64,000 bases of DNA from Hygrocybe punicea (taxonomy: Eukaryota; Basidiomycota; Agaricomycetes; Agaricales; Hygrophoraceae), in the NCBI GenBank assembly GCA_963556145.1, contig OY744472.1:124001-188000 (forward strand). The letters are read 5' to 3'. The notes under the pieces were generated by a model. The model saw nothing but the letters and a program-made list of their open reading frames with translations, made no database searches and was not told where the DNA came from. Positions within the stretch are counted from its first letter, which is position 1. Each line of letters starts with the position of its first letter. A program made the translations under genes and the position numbers. Below are positions 31,852-44,300 of this stretch, one piece after another.

Positions 31852-34563
31852 CAGTTGCCGAGCATGGACAGGTCTAATTTAGACTTGATTTGTTTTTGTA
31901 TGTGACAGAGTGACTTCAAATAAACAATTGATTATTCAAGTCAATGGTTATGTATGAAATTGGGTTGTCTTGTTAGCACTGGATAAAAAATAGTAGGGTA
32001 CTGGGGTAGGTATTGGCATAGGCATAGGTATAGCCAGTAGGTACAGGTGTAGGGAGGTAGGTACTGGCATAGATGAGATACTGGTGTTGGAGTAGGTACT
32101 GTGTTTTGCGTGGGAAGTGTTTGAACAAATCCACACCAAGGGTTTCCGGAGTGCGTCGTTGATCGGGAAATTACCTTGTTGTCCTTTAGGAACAAGGATT
32201 TAGCTCTTTAATAACTCTGGGGTATTCCTGTTGGGTGGTTGGGTTGTGGTGTGAATCCTATCAAAGGTTAGCTTTGAGGGATACAACAAATACTTGACAA
32301 TAATATAAGTCAGATGTATGACTTATAGAGGATGAGTGAACAGTGAGGTCTTCCCTACTGAAGGTAAAGACTTTGAGTGACAAGAGGTATGCAAGAGTAT
32401 AAGCGGATAATAACTCAAGCAAGTATGAACAGTGTAAGATGAACGAGTGTACAACAGTCAAGTATACAAGTAGCAAGTCTACAATGAGCAGTGGTACAAC
32501 AGAGATGAGCGATAGACGATGGACGATGGGCGATAGATGATGGGCGATGGGCGAGTGTAACAGTAGATGTCAAACAAAAGGGAGGTGTGACAAAATACTA
32601 TGTACAGAATGAATGAACTGAACAATAGGCAAGTAGAATTGATAATCAAGATATCGGACTTTATTCCGAAGCTTCAAACGCACATTGGCTACTAGTGCAG
32701 AATAAAGTACTGGGATATCTTTGGTGATGATCAATAGAACTTGAAAGAAGATGAATGTGACTGTACTATGTGACAGAACACAAAGAATATATATCAAACA
32801 AGTAATAAGGGAGTATCAATAAATCTGAGATTGATATCCTTAAACAAATGAATGATGACTTGAACTGCAATTGGTATTTGGGTACTAGATACTACCAAAG
32901 TAGGTAATACAAACAAATACAGATGGGGTGAATCAGAATCTGGGAGAGGGACTGTCCTGTGACTGGGCCTGTCAGATTAGGTGACTGGGCCATCTCCAGC
33001 AGAAACTGGGCTCTATATATACCTATTCTACAGCAGGAGTCATACTGAGTCATAGAATGGTATATCAAATGGAGAGCATAGGATATGACTCATAGGGAGT
33101 CATATAGAGGAGAGGCATAGGTTTATGACTCATAAGGAGTCATAATGATGAAAGGCATGGGGGGTTATGACTCATAAGGAGTCATAAGAAAGGAAGGCAT
33201 GGGTTTGTGACTCATACAGAGTCAATTAATGAGTCACATAGGTATTATAATCAAAGGAGGGGGCATAATGAGTCAGAAATAGTCATAATTAGTCATGGGT
33301 GGTCATAATGAGTTATGGGGGGTCATGAGTATGTCATAAGGGTCATAATTTGTCATGGATAGACCAATGAGTCACATTTGATGGGAGTGAGTCATGTTGC
33401 TGGTCCAATCTTGGGTGTGTGAATCAAAGGCAAGGGCTGTGCCAGGCTATGCTTCTAGAATCATCTTCCTGAGGCTGTGCTTCTTGATCAATTGATGCCA
33501 TGCCATGTGTGTATCCTTATCAGTTAAGAAAAAGATAAGATCAGGGCTGGGCTGTATTTGATCAATTGATATGAAATGTGATGTGCTTGATCAGGGAATG
33601 ATGGGTGGCATGTGTTATCTCTATGATTGGAGATAAGGATGTGGCTGTGCTTCTTGTGCTTCTTTGGCCTCTGATAAGATGTTTTGGGGGCCTTATCAGT
33701 TAAGATAAGGGTATTCCTTCATTTCTTCTGCATAGATAAGGGTTTTCTTGCATGTCCCTTCTGTAGATAAGGGTTTCCTTGCATGTCCCTTGTATAGATA
33801 AGGGTTTCATGTATGTCCTATGTGCAGATAAGGATTTCCTGTGTGTCCTATATGCAGATAAGGGTATTCCTTTCTACTCCATATGCAGATGGGGGCATTC
33901 CAGTATGAATGGTCCTTGTAATGTGATGTGTGCTGTAGGGATGGTGACTAGTGACAGCATATTACTATGTTTTGATCCGAATCCTGTTTGGATCATGACA
34001 ACTGGCATAGAGGTACAGGTAGATTAGATAGGCCCCACAAGTAGGATACACCGTGACAGTGTGTGGTCAGGAAAACTGAAACTGGTAAGAGACATTGTGC
34101 TGTTAGAAATATTGACGAGGAAGAGAAGAAAGTAGATGAACTATGGGGAACATCTTTCCCTTCTGTGGGTGGATCGAGAGGCCTTTCTCCATTCGCATCA
34201 ACAAACTGGACAAGATGATCTATGCAGGCAGGAGCGGTGATGCGGATGACAGGTGAAGTGGGTGGATTGGCGGTGTTCGTACAATGTGGGCGTGAGCCTC
34301 TTTTTTTTTTTCTCCCTCTTGCAAAAACGGCACAGCCGTCTACTACCAGATTGAAGGGGTCGCATGGGTGGTGCCTTCTCCGCCCATATGGCCAAATTGT
34401 CATGGCGGGCAGACAAGTCCACAATACCAGTCGGCATTGGCGGCAAAGTGGATGACAAGGGGGAAGTCGAGGTTGAGCGGCAAGGAGATGGCATGTCTGG
34501 CATGTCAGGTGGAGTTCCATAAGAAGAAGAGGCGGAGACGCCACTTCCTGGAAGGGGAGGTAG
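31852..34563 (+). repeat. Left inverted arm (interrupted by solo LTR)
   Basis: Inverted copy of 39533-40341 with roughly 95% identity by eye, excluding the LTR at 32102-34000 (plus its ACTG duplication). Contains GGTAGGTACTGG-type short repeats at its outer part and, at the inner part, a coding-like stretch ending CQVEFHKKKRRRRHFLEGEV. Confidence 0.85.
32102..34000 (-). mobile_element. Solo LTR, 1.9 kb, family S, minus orientation
   Basis: Inserted in the left arm: the uninterrupted right arm shows the empty site. 4-bp duplication ACTG (32098-32101, 34001-34004); ends TGTCATGATCC and ...GCAAAACA on the minus strand. Shares the core CTAGTAGCCAATGTGCGTTT with the element at 46699-48104. Internally it has degenerate GACTCATAAGGAGTCATA repeats (33040-33370) and ~30-bp units with AGATAAGGGTTTCCTTGCAT (33690-33870). 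No coding content. Confidence 0.75.
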
Positions 34564-34902
34564 GGGACACGCAAATAGGTGGGTGTGGAGACAGCGTTGT
34601 ACATTGCAACATTGTGTCATGGTCAATGTGATGTCACACCTTCTTTTCCTGCCACTTTTTTTCTCTATGCAAACCAATCGCAGACGCTGCAGCACAACCC
34701 AGCATGCCTGAAGACTCAATTTCTGGTTAGAGCATGGATCAAGATGACCAAGAAGAGTTTGCAGAGCCATCCACATCGAACAGCGTCTTTAATTGCAATC
34801 CCAGAGGAAAGAATCAGTACAAAGTCTGCCGTGCATACCTCAATTTTCGTTTGAATTCCATGCTTCCAGGCTAATTTTTGGCTTCTACCCAAGCTTCAAA
34901 AG
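34564..34902. other. Unassigned, probably 5' part of the DDE gene
   Basis: Between the left arm and the first recognisable transposase exon. Presumably holds promoter or upstream exons; nothing assignable. Confidence 0.35.
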
Positions 34903-36339
34903 ATGATGGTCTGGGACCTGCTCACACAATACCATAGCCACAACATCACGAATGCAGAGACGATGCGCAGTTAGTTACAGACTGAGCATGGCATTACAAT
35001 GAGGTACATTCTTACTCTACCCTTTCTGTAACTTTGTTGATTGTTCCAACTTGTACAGTGCGAAAACTATTATGCGCCACCGTAAAGCCTTGGGTTTGAT
35101 GGCTGGTGGGGCCACCACTCGAGCCCTCCCTGATACCATCAAAGAACAGCTTGTGTCCGCGCAACTTGCGAAGGACCCTCTAAGCCGTCAGGGACCTCGG
35201 ACAATCAAGGAGCGTATTGCTCTGGAGACTGGCATCCATCTCACACGGTAACACATATCTCCCTATATCTAATGTAAACAAGCTAATTTGTGTAGTGATT
35301 ATATAACGAACCAAATGTTGATCCAAGACTGGGATGGCTTTGCAATGTGGGAGCCTACTGCCAAGAAGGTTAACCAGCAGCCTCTGGTCGCACTTGGTAT
35401 CCATGACGAGTGGTCTTGTGATGGCCACGACAAACTGCTTCGATATGGTTTTCTGATATGGGGGGCAAGGGACAAGTGGTCGGGGAAGTGGCTTGGGCTC
35501 TGGGTTGTACCCAATAACTGGTTGAAGGATGTAGTTGCCTACTTGTGGCTTTCACTTTTGTGCAAGTTTGAAGGTATTAGTGTCTTTTGCCTGCCATATG
35601 CCAGTATTTTACTGTTGAGTTTCAGGGATGCCACTTCAAACTACCACTGACTGTGGCAGTGAAGTAACAATGGTTTTCGAGCTGGCAAATGCTTTGAGGT
35701 ACAAGTTCGGATGCACTCTTTTGATCCTGCTCACTATCCTGCAGAGAAATATTTTTTCCCGACCTTCTGGTTGATCTATTGCCTGTGCACCAATTTTTGA
35801 CAAGTATCCGCAATATTACAATTGAGCAGGGCTGGTTTCGTCTCTGCCTTCAGTGGGGGGATAATGTCAAGGTTTTTTTTGAGGCCGGAAATGGTATTTA
35901 CAACCCTGCGGATCCTATTCAACAGTGCGTTCCACTGCAATGGTCAGCGATATCAATGTAATTGTTTGTTTTCAGTGAGCTTGTTCAATGGCTTTGGCCA
36001 GACCTAATTCAAAGAGAACTCGATGATGTTATGGACCATTTCAACGACCATGTCGTTCGACACGATAAGAAGAAAATTCTTCCATCTGGTGTGTCGCCAA
36101 ATGTTGCTTTTGCGTTGCACAAGAATTATGGTGGCGAGGATTGCTTGCAAAAGGTCGATGTTGATGTTATCCACCAACTCATGGAGGACATTGGTGGGGA
36201 GGATCTCATTCGGTTTGTTCCTAGAGACTATGCTGTTCATGCACAGAAGGTCTTTGACAAGTTAGCCTTGCCTCCGGTCACCCTTCAAGATGTTTGGGAT
36301 ATATTTCAAGCAATGTTGCCGCACATGCGGTTAGATTAA
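34903..36339 (+). pseudogene. DDE transposase of the TA-flanked element
   Basis: Multi-exon plus-strand gene, lightly damaged. N-terminal DNA-binding part: VWDLLTQYHSHNITNAETMR, LQTEHGITM, then after an intron (~35013-35058) TIMRHRKALGLMAGGATTRA and DPLSRQGPRTIKERIALETG. Core: WSCDGHDKLLRYGFLIWG (first Asp), TTTDCGSEVTMVFELANALR (second Asp), NITIEQGWFRLCLQWGDNVK (Glu). C-terminal part: ELVQWLWPDLIQRELDDVMD ... LIRFVPRDYAVHAQKVFDKL, ending at 36339. A TAG stop lies in RS*LQTEHGIT, where Gln CAG is likely ancestral, and the frame is disturbed near 35695-35780. It is an rve/DDE-type protein related to those widespread in Agaricomycetes but distinct from the 11840-13637 enzyme. Confidence 0.7.
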
Positions 36340-36442
36340 TTCATTTTCGTTACACTTTTATCAATGGACAAAATCACTTTATTATCTAGCTGTAAGGACT
36401 GGGTGTAAGCATGATGGCAATGAAAATTAGAGAGTGGTGATG

Positions 36443-38734
36443 TTAAGAGGTAAATAGATTTTTCTTCTTTTGCGCGGTGGGTTTTTTAATGGTGGGGAGC
36501 TTTAGAGCGCGACACAACTGATTACAAGAATGATCTTGTTGAAAGCACTCAATTTTGTGCTGTCCACCATCCCATGGCCCGCAGTCTTTGTCCATGCTAA
36601 AAAGGTACAGTTCAGCACCAGGTATAACCGAGGGATTGATGAGAAACACACCTATGTAACCGGGGGTCAAATAATGTAAATATCAGATCCTTCGACATGA
36701 AGCCTGCTAGAGTATTCAATGGAGAATGAAAAAGTGGATTTCAATGAATGCTTGCCTTGCAAATCAGCAGGGATGAGGTTTCCTTTGGCCTCAGCCCAGA
36801 CATGGTGTGAGAAGGCATCCACAGTCTGGCCTATCTTGGTGGTGTTGGGTGTAAAGTCTTCATTGCCGGATAGCTTCATCTCCTCCAACTCAGCAGTTGG
36901 AAGTAGTGGCACTGCAAGGAAGCTTCATCCAACCATGGATTGAGAGTCTTCATGTATGTCAGTTGGAAATTGGAAGTCATCTAACAGTACACCGACAAAA
37001 GCTCGGTTGCACACAATTTCTACAGTTGTCAGGGACAAGCAAGAGTATGGGTCATCAATAAAACTCATGAAGGAGACCTTTAACCTCTTCAGCATTGGCA
37101 TGCTCATAGAACGAGTGAAGGAAATACTCGATAAGGCAAAGTGCCTTGCCTTCGTTCACCAAGTCATCCTTATTGACATCCTTGCTCTCAAACATTTTCA
37201 TTTGAAAGATTGCGAGGGACTCTTGGCCAATGCGACCCTGAAGAAATTTCAACACAAGACAGGCAGGCAAGAGAGTAATAATGCATATACCTTGAATGCA
37301 TGTTTCCACATTCCACTGGCAAGGTAACCCCCAACATCCTTCTTCCCGAGTGTGGTGTATTTTCGCCAGTTTTGTGCAATGAGAATAGTTTCCATAGCAG
37401 CACCATAGATGGTTGTGATATCACCTGTCCTGTCTGCAATCCACGTGATCCGGCAGAATGGGTAACTATCATATGTGATTGGGATCGACGTGGCAGCACT
37501 CTTGCGGCTTGGAGGTACATAGGAACTTGAGTACCATGGCTTCTTTGCAGGAACAGCTTCAGAAACTTGCACAATCATGAATATCAAAGACAATTGAAAC
37601 AAGTAATGAATGATCATACCCGATGCACGCTTTCGCCTCGACACCTTTGAGGACGGAGCTTTACTAGGACGAGTCGGACTTGCAGTAAGCTCATCGTCAC
37701 TCTCATAAATCTAAATTCTGTATTAGCTGGCCATCTTAACTGTTTTCAACCGATACAAACTGGTGCCCGCTCGTGAAGGTAGAGACGGAGCGACAGTGAA
37801 TTACTCCTGATTGCTTTCTCCAAGATCCAACCCCTGGCCTTGGCACTTGAATAAAACTCGCCGACAGTTCCATGAATCTTATTGACGTCTAAATGATTGA
37901 AATTCCCACCCATCACCATGCCAAATTTGATGTCATCTCTTCATACAATGAATGAGCATTGCACAGGAGTCTGAAGACTCAGTAAGAATCTCCTACCTGG
38001 TAAAGACTGCCAACTCATGTTCATTACACTTCGGAGAGTTGGCATAAACTCTTCTTGCATGTTCAATGACACTGTCAACAAGCTTGCTAACGGATTCTTT
38101 GAGTCCATACTGCATAACCATGCCAAGAAGTTGCATCTATAAACCAGCCTCAGCCCACTGTCGTCAAACAAGAAAATGACATTACCTTTACAGCTTGCTT
38201 CCCCGTGTTTGGATACTTCCAAAGTTCAATATTGATATTCAACTCTTCGACTTTTGATTTTAGCTTGAGAGCAGTGCTACATTGGTTGACGAGAGTAGCT
38301 GCCATTAGGTTTTGGTTTTGAGCTCGGCCTGTCGTAGCTTTAGGTTTCAGCTGAAATTGAGAAGCAGTGCCGGAGAAGCGCTCGGCCGCAGCCAAAATAT
38401 TGCTGCTGGTATGACTGTCGACTGGTGCATCGTTGCCTGCTTCATTCACCTTGTAAGATACAAACTGAGCACAGTTAAATGAACAAACCTGTCAGCTGAG
38501 CCGTACATATGGAACAAAGAGCTCCAGTCATTCCTTCCACATTGCCACATCCTTTACACCGGGGCATTTTCTAGATTCAGGTCAGTGATGCTCTCCATGT
38601 CAAACAAGTGCAGAGCCTACAGCAATTATGTTGCGTCCTAGTGAACCACGAATACATTCCAACGCAATGCATTGACCACATTTGGCGTCACGAAGGCCGG
38701 GGAAAACATCTTTGCAGATGGTACACTGGCTCAT
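36443..38734 (-). CDS. Alpha-kinase with N-terminal zinc fingers
   Basis: Multi-exon minus-strand gene, start probably at 38734. Exon 1 encodes MSQCTICKDVFPGLRDAKCG..C, and a second exon MPRCKGCGNVEGMTGALCSIC, the paired CxxC fingers typical of Agaricomycete alpha-kinases. A spacer (LAAAERFSGTASQFQLKPK; basic SKVSRRKRASG) leads to the atypical alpha-kinase catalytic domain: YGAAMETILIAQNWRKYTTL, ESKDVNKDDLVNEGKALC, LTTVEIVCNRAFVGVLLDDF, TPNTTKIGQTVDAFSHHVW, and the C-terminal signature GPWDGGQHKIECFQQDHSCN followed by QLCRALKLPTIKK. Kinases of this class phosphorylate Ser/Thr within helices (MHCK/eEF2K type). It sits inside a transposon beside its transposase, converging on it. Exon borders were not all fixed; intactness is likely but unproven. 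Confidence 0.78.
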
Positions 38735-39532
38735 CGCTGAAAGAAACAGAAATAAATGAGTGTGGGTCAAGAAAGGTATGTATTAGAAAATGTGTGTACA
38801 AGTGGGAGCATTTCATCTCAGCACCGATGGTTTTATAGCTGGGACGGACCCATTCTTGCTGTATGGATACTGACAAATAGTAATGATTCAGCAGATCAGT
38901 CAGCTCATGTTTTAATAAGTAGCTTATGCATACGAGGCCGGTGGTGAGTCGTGGTGAAAAATGGGCAAATTGAGTCAAACAGTGACTTAACTGTGCCATC
39001 ATTGTGAAATCGTCCCTACCGCCTCCATGAAGTAAGTAGCAGGCCTTTGCAAATGCGAGAGTCGACAATGGTCAACAATGAGAGAGATGGGAGTGAATGA
39101 ATGAAAACGACGTGGCAGACTTGAAGCAACTGACGCCACAATTCACTTGTGCTCGTTTCGTCACCCCACCCATTTGCAGGTGAAGCTTCTTGATTTTATC
39201 GCATACACCCTCCACAGAACGAAGTAACATGTCTTGGTAACATTTACAGCTTGTTCTTCTCTAGCAACTAACAGCCTGTTTTCCAACCGCTTGCGGTTGT
39301 TTAGGTCACTGCCCAACTTCAAGAACTCGTAGGTGATCTGTGACAACACGTATTTAAACAAGACTTGGTCAAGTGTGACTTCCGTGGTCCTGGCCCATAT
39401 CCCAACTTACTCCCTTCAGACGGTCTCAAAGAAGGCACCAACAGCGTCAACGATAATGCCATCTCTCATGTCCCACCATCAGGATTGAGTACTACCCCCA
39501 TCCCATCATTCGGCCAACGTCCCCCATCTCCT
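38735..39532. other. Non-coding inner flank of right arm
   Basis: Upstream of the alpha-kinase, so it should hold its promoter. A minus frame at 39161-39361 (LENRLLVAREEQAVNVTKTC) was not recognised. Confidence 0.4.
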
Positions 39533-40341
39533 CCCTACCTCCCCCTCCAGGAAGTGGCGTCTCCGCCTCTTCTTCTTATGGAACTCCACCTGACACGCCG
39601 GACACGCCATCTCCCTGCCGCTCAACCTCGACTTCCCCCTCGTCGTCCTCTTTGCCGCCAATGCCGACTGGTATTGTGGACTTGTCTGCCCACCACGACA
39701 ATTTGGCCATACAGGCAGAGATAGCACCACCCATGTGACCCCTTCAATCTGGTAGTAGATGGCCACGCCGTTTTCGCAAGAGGAAGAAAAAAAAAGAGGC
39801 TCACACCCGTGTTGTATGAACACCACCAATCCACCCACTTCACCCACTTCATCCGCATCACTGCTCCTGCCTGCATAGATCATCTTGTCCAGTTTGTTGA
39901 TGCGAATGGAGAAAGGCCTCTCGATCCACCCACAGAAGGGAAAGATGTTCCCCATAGTTCGTCTACTTTCTTCTCTTCCTCGTCAATATTTCTAACAGCA
40001 TAATGTCTCTTACCGGTTTCAGTTTTCCTGACCACACACTGTCACGGTGTATCCTACTTGCGGGGCCTATCTAATCTACCTGTACCTCTATGCCAGTACC
40101 TACTCCCACACCAGTATCTCATCTATGCCAGTACCTATCTCCCTACACCTGTACCTACCAGCTATACCTATGCCTATGCCAATACCTACCCCAGTACCCT
40201 ACTATTTTTTATCCAGTGCTAACAAGACAACCCAATTTCATACATAACCATTGACTTGAATAATCAATTGCTTATTTGAAGTCACTTTGTCACATACAAA
40301 AACAAATCAAGTCTAAATTAGACCTGTCCATGCTTGGCAAC
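39533..40341 (-). repeat. Right inverted arm
   Basis: Inverted copy of the left arm. Its last two bases (TG) and the flanking TA are found at 55633-55636, beyond the gypsy element and its GCAAC duplicate. A 149-codon minus frame (39506-39955, CPACQVEFHKKKRRRRHFLE) spans the arm; unknown function. Confidence 0.85.
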
Positions 40342-40913
40342 TGTTACGGATTGCTGTTCTTATGGCGGACTCTGGCAACAACAAACCAAACGAGGATGGA
40401 TTTGAGATAAGAAGCAAGTACAACCAATTGTAAGGAAAGGAGAGAGAGGAGTCCAGGTTTCTGGTAGCGGTCGCGGGAAGAGTAGCTAGACTAAACTTAA
40501 AGTTACTGGCTGAAAGCATTTGGGTTTATATACACTACAATGTCTTTAGGGCAGGCTTCTTCGTCATGCGTGGCTGCAAGGAGGATAAGCTCCGAGATGA
40601 ATGGCATCTTGGTTCACTTTGTGGTCTGCGTGTTTTGGGGTGCCATCGTGGAGGCCAACGGCTGCGTTGCAGGTCTGGTATCAGCAGACAACTGATCCGG
40701 TGATTATGTTGTGCAGTATTATTAAGTGTGTGTATGAGTGTGTGTGACGGTGGTGTATCAGCGGTGATGGGATGATGAGGATAATTATATGGATTGGGAT
40801 ATTGCCGTCAATTGTCATCGATGATGTTCTGGACCCATGTTATGACATCATTGTTGGATATTGAGTCAGAAGTGGGGTTGGAAGTGGGGGTTAGATCGGG
40901 GTGAAAAGTAACA
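40342..40913 (-). repeat. Gypsy 3' LTR
   Basis: 572 bp, TGTTAC...GTAACA. About 24 differences by hand count from 55056-55627 (~96% identity), nearly all transitions. Confidence 0.93.
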
Positions 40914-41371
40914 ATACCCCTGGAACAAGGGGAATCATCCCGATTAACCGGAGGGAAGACGGAGTCATACACAGCAGCACAGTCGATGAACTCGCAGTAA
41001 GGATCAACAGGATCATCGGTAAACCAAACAGGAACAGTTGGAGGAACAGCAGGAGGGGGAGGTCCAATGGGACGTGCAGAGTAGAAGGTACAGGGGGCGA
41101 AGAAGAGGTCGATGCTGAGATGAGCGATGGATGACGTGGGGTGGACAGAGCCAAAAGAAGAAGGGCGCATGAGGTCAACGGTGAAGCGGACATCGCGATC
41201 GCAGAGGCGGCACTTCGAGCGAGGAATGCGAAAACAAGGAGGAAGAAGATGGTAATACAGGGAAGAAGGGAGAAAGGCAGCGGAGGCAGACATGGGGGTA
41301 AAGAGGTAAGGAGCAAAGAAGGGAAAGAGAAAAGAGAGCGGTACATAAAGAAGAAAGATTAGGGTAGGCAA
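40808..41371 (-). CDS. Extra ORF after gypsy pol
   Basis: 187-codon frame beginning at 41371, just after the pol stop at 41374, and ending inside the 3' LTR. Hydrophobic N-terminus (LIFLLYVPLSFLFPFFAPYL) could be a signal or membrane segment, followed by CRLCDRDVRFTVDL, a histidine-poor Cys pair, and a Pro/Asp-rich end. Not recognised. It may be a real third ORF of the retroelement or a chance frame. Confidence 0.4.
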   Translation of the reverse strand: MPTLIFLLYVPLSFLFPFFAPYLFTPMSASAAFLPSSLYYHLLPPCFRIPRSKCRLCDRDVRFTVDLMRPSSFGSVHPTSSIAHLSIDLFFAPCTFYSARPIGPPPPAVPPTVPVWFTDDPVDPYCEFIDCAAVYDSVFPPVNRDDSPCSRGIVTFHPDLTPTSNPTSDSISNNDVITWVQNIIDDN

Positions 41372-41373
41372 AA

Positions 41374-44300
41374 CTAATACACAAGGTGTTCGGGGTTAAT
41401 GGGGTGATCGTGGATGAACAAGGAAGGAAGGAGGGAGAAGTGATGAGGGGTCGTGATATCATAAATATGTGAAAGGGCGGCGGAGGGGATAGGAGAAGGG
41501 AGGCGATAACAATGGGAGATAGGGAAAGCATAGGGACAGGATTTTTTACGGGTGTTGAAGTCGAGGTTACCAAGGCCAGTGGTATTGGTGATTTGGGCAG
41601 GAGCGACAACAGGGGAGGAGATTTCGATGATGGATGTAATGGCATCGACAGGGGCGGTTTCATAAAGATAGGCATGTGTGATGCCAGGAGGGAAGAGGTA
41701 TTTTCGGAATTCGTGGTTTTTTGAACCGTCGAGGATAAGGGCAGCATTATGCAGATAGATAGTGAGTAAAACGGCAGAAGAAGAAAAAGGAAGAGTAATG
41801 GAAGGGGGAAGAGTGAAAAGAGAATGAAGAGATGAAGAAGAAGGAGCGTGGGGATGTAATTTATGGAAATCGTCGACGAGATCCTGGCAATATGTAGTTT
41901 CAGTGGCAGGGATCCAGGAATCTTCGTCATGGGGATAATCGAGCCAATGTACTAAATAATATAATTTGTTACAGCGAATGCGGGAATCGAGGATGTGTTC
42001 TATTTCGTAATGGTCGTCATTATCAATGATTTCGGGAGGAGGTCTAAGATGGTATTTTTGTTGAATCGGGGAAGAAGGAGGTTGGAATGGGGAAAGGAGG
42101 GCAACATTAAATATGGGGAAGATCTTCCAGGCTTTCGGTAACTTCAGTTTGTACGACGATGAACCGATTTTTTTGAGGATGGTGAATAGACCAAATTTTT
42201 GATTGTCAAGTTTTTTGCTTGGACGATCTGTGGTCAAATTCTTTCCATTTAGCCAGACTTTGTCACCAGGGGAAAAGACGATGTTTTTAACATGACTGTC
42301 ATACTTATCCTTCATTGTCTGTCTCGTAATATCTGTGATTTTGCCGATTTTCTGTTGTATAGTTTTCATCCGTGTAATGAAATCGTTAACAGCTTCATTC
42401 ACGATGGGAGTATGTGTATCGAGGTCGAGACGAGTCCATGGGTGTTGTCCCTGTGTGGCAAAGAAAGGGGAAGTCTTGATCGCAGAAAATTCACGATTGG
42501 CCAAAGCAAACTCTGCGAGGGCAAGCCATTCATGCCAATCATCTTGTCAATAATTGGTGAAGAAACGAAGGAAGATTTCGAGTTCTTGGTTCATCCGTTC
42601 CGTTTGCCCATCAGCTCGTGGATGATACGCTGTCGTCGGTCGTCCTTTGATACCGATCAACGAATATAATTCAGTGACAAAGCATGAGATGAAAACAGAA
42701 CCACGATCGGAGATGACGAAGCGTGGCATGCCAAAGCATTTGAACACATGATCACGGAACAATCGTGCCCATCCTTCTGACGTCAATGTCATATTTGTGG
42801 CGATAAAAATGGGATGTTTTGATCGTTTATCGACAATGACCAAGATGGCGTCAAAACCATGTGATTCTGGCAGGGGACCGATCATATCAACGGAGATTGT
42901 ATGCCAATTGTATGGTGGTACATCATGAGGGAAGAGTTGTCCGAGTTGTTTTCCACGTCGTGGTTTGTTTTGTTGACATTCGATACAACCATTGATGTAT
43001 CGTTCAACATCTTCCCGGATGGTTGGCCATGTCAATGTTCGTGAAATCAATTTGATTGTTTTGTCACGACCTGGATGGCCTGCGATGGGATTGTCGTGGT
43101 GTAAGGAAATAATGTTATCATACGTTGGAGACATATGGAGTATTTGTTGAAGTGATTGTTCTGGTGGAATAAAAAGTGAATCAGGGAGACCAACCATACC
43201 TTTGTTGTCCATTTCTTTTGGTTTGTGATCAACGCGATGTGAAAGGAGATCGGCTTTCTTATTTTGTGAACCTTTGCGGTATAATCAACGGAAGTTATAG
43301 TCCTGTAGGAATGCAATCCAACGAGCTTGTTGTCGGGTAAGATCTTGTGGTTTTCGGTAATATTCCAGATTACGATGATCGGTGAAGACGTTGATTTGTT
43401 CTTTTGCGCCGAGGAGGAATTGTTGCCATTCTTCAAAACTCCATATGATTGCGAGTAGTTCTTTGTCGAAGACTTGGTAGTTTCGTTCAGCTGGTGTCAT
43501 TGTTGTCGACATATACGCCACAGGGCGGAAAAGACCGTCAGGTTGTTCCTGGGATAAGATAGCACCGATTGCGTAATCTGATGCATCGCATTCAATGGTG
43601 AACTTCTTGTCAGGGACGGGTAAAACGAGAATTGGATCGGTCGTTATGATAGTTTTTAGAAAATCAAACACGTTTTGTTGTTCTTCTGTCCATTCCCATT
43701 TTGCTTTTCCAGTCAGTCTATGTAACGGGCTTGCAATCTGTGAGAAGTTTTCGATGAAATGACGATAGAAATTCAAGAAGCCAATAAAACATTGTAGTTC
43801 GGTTTGATTTGTCGGTATGGGCCAATCAGTAATAGAATTGGTTTTGATTGGGTCCATTTGGACTTGGCCATGGCCGATGATAAGTCCGAGGTAATCGACT
43901 TTTTCCTTATCGAATGTACATTTCTTTGGCTTCAGGAATAGATTGTTTTCACAAAAGATCTTTAACACTTGTTTCATTCGCTTCTGGTTTTCTTCGAGGG
44001 ACTTCGAGAAGATCAAGATATCATCCATATAGACAAGCAGCCATCCTTCACGTATTTCGTAATGGAAAACATGATTCATTAATCGCTGGAATGTTGGTGG
44101 CGAATTTTTCAGACCAAAGAACATGACCGTCGGTTCAAACAAGCCTTTTGGTGTCAAAAAGGTAGCTTTATGTTCATCACCTTCTTTGATATGGACGTTG
44201 TTGAATCCCCACCGTACATCAAGTTTTGTGAAGTATTTGGCATCGGCTAACTGATTGATGATGTCATTGATCAGTGGTAATGGATACTTGTCATCGACCA

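Noticed and set aside
31852..40341. Reading the inverted arms as a recent inverted segmental duplication
   Set aside because: Ends coincide with TA on both sides and a transposase lies between, which fits a TIR element better.
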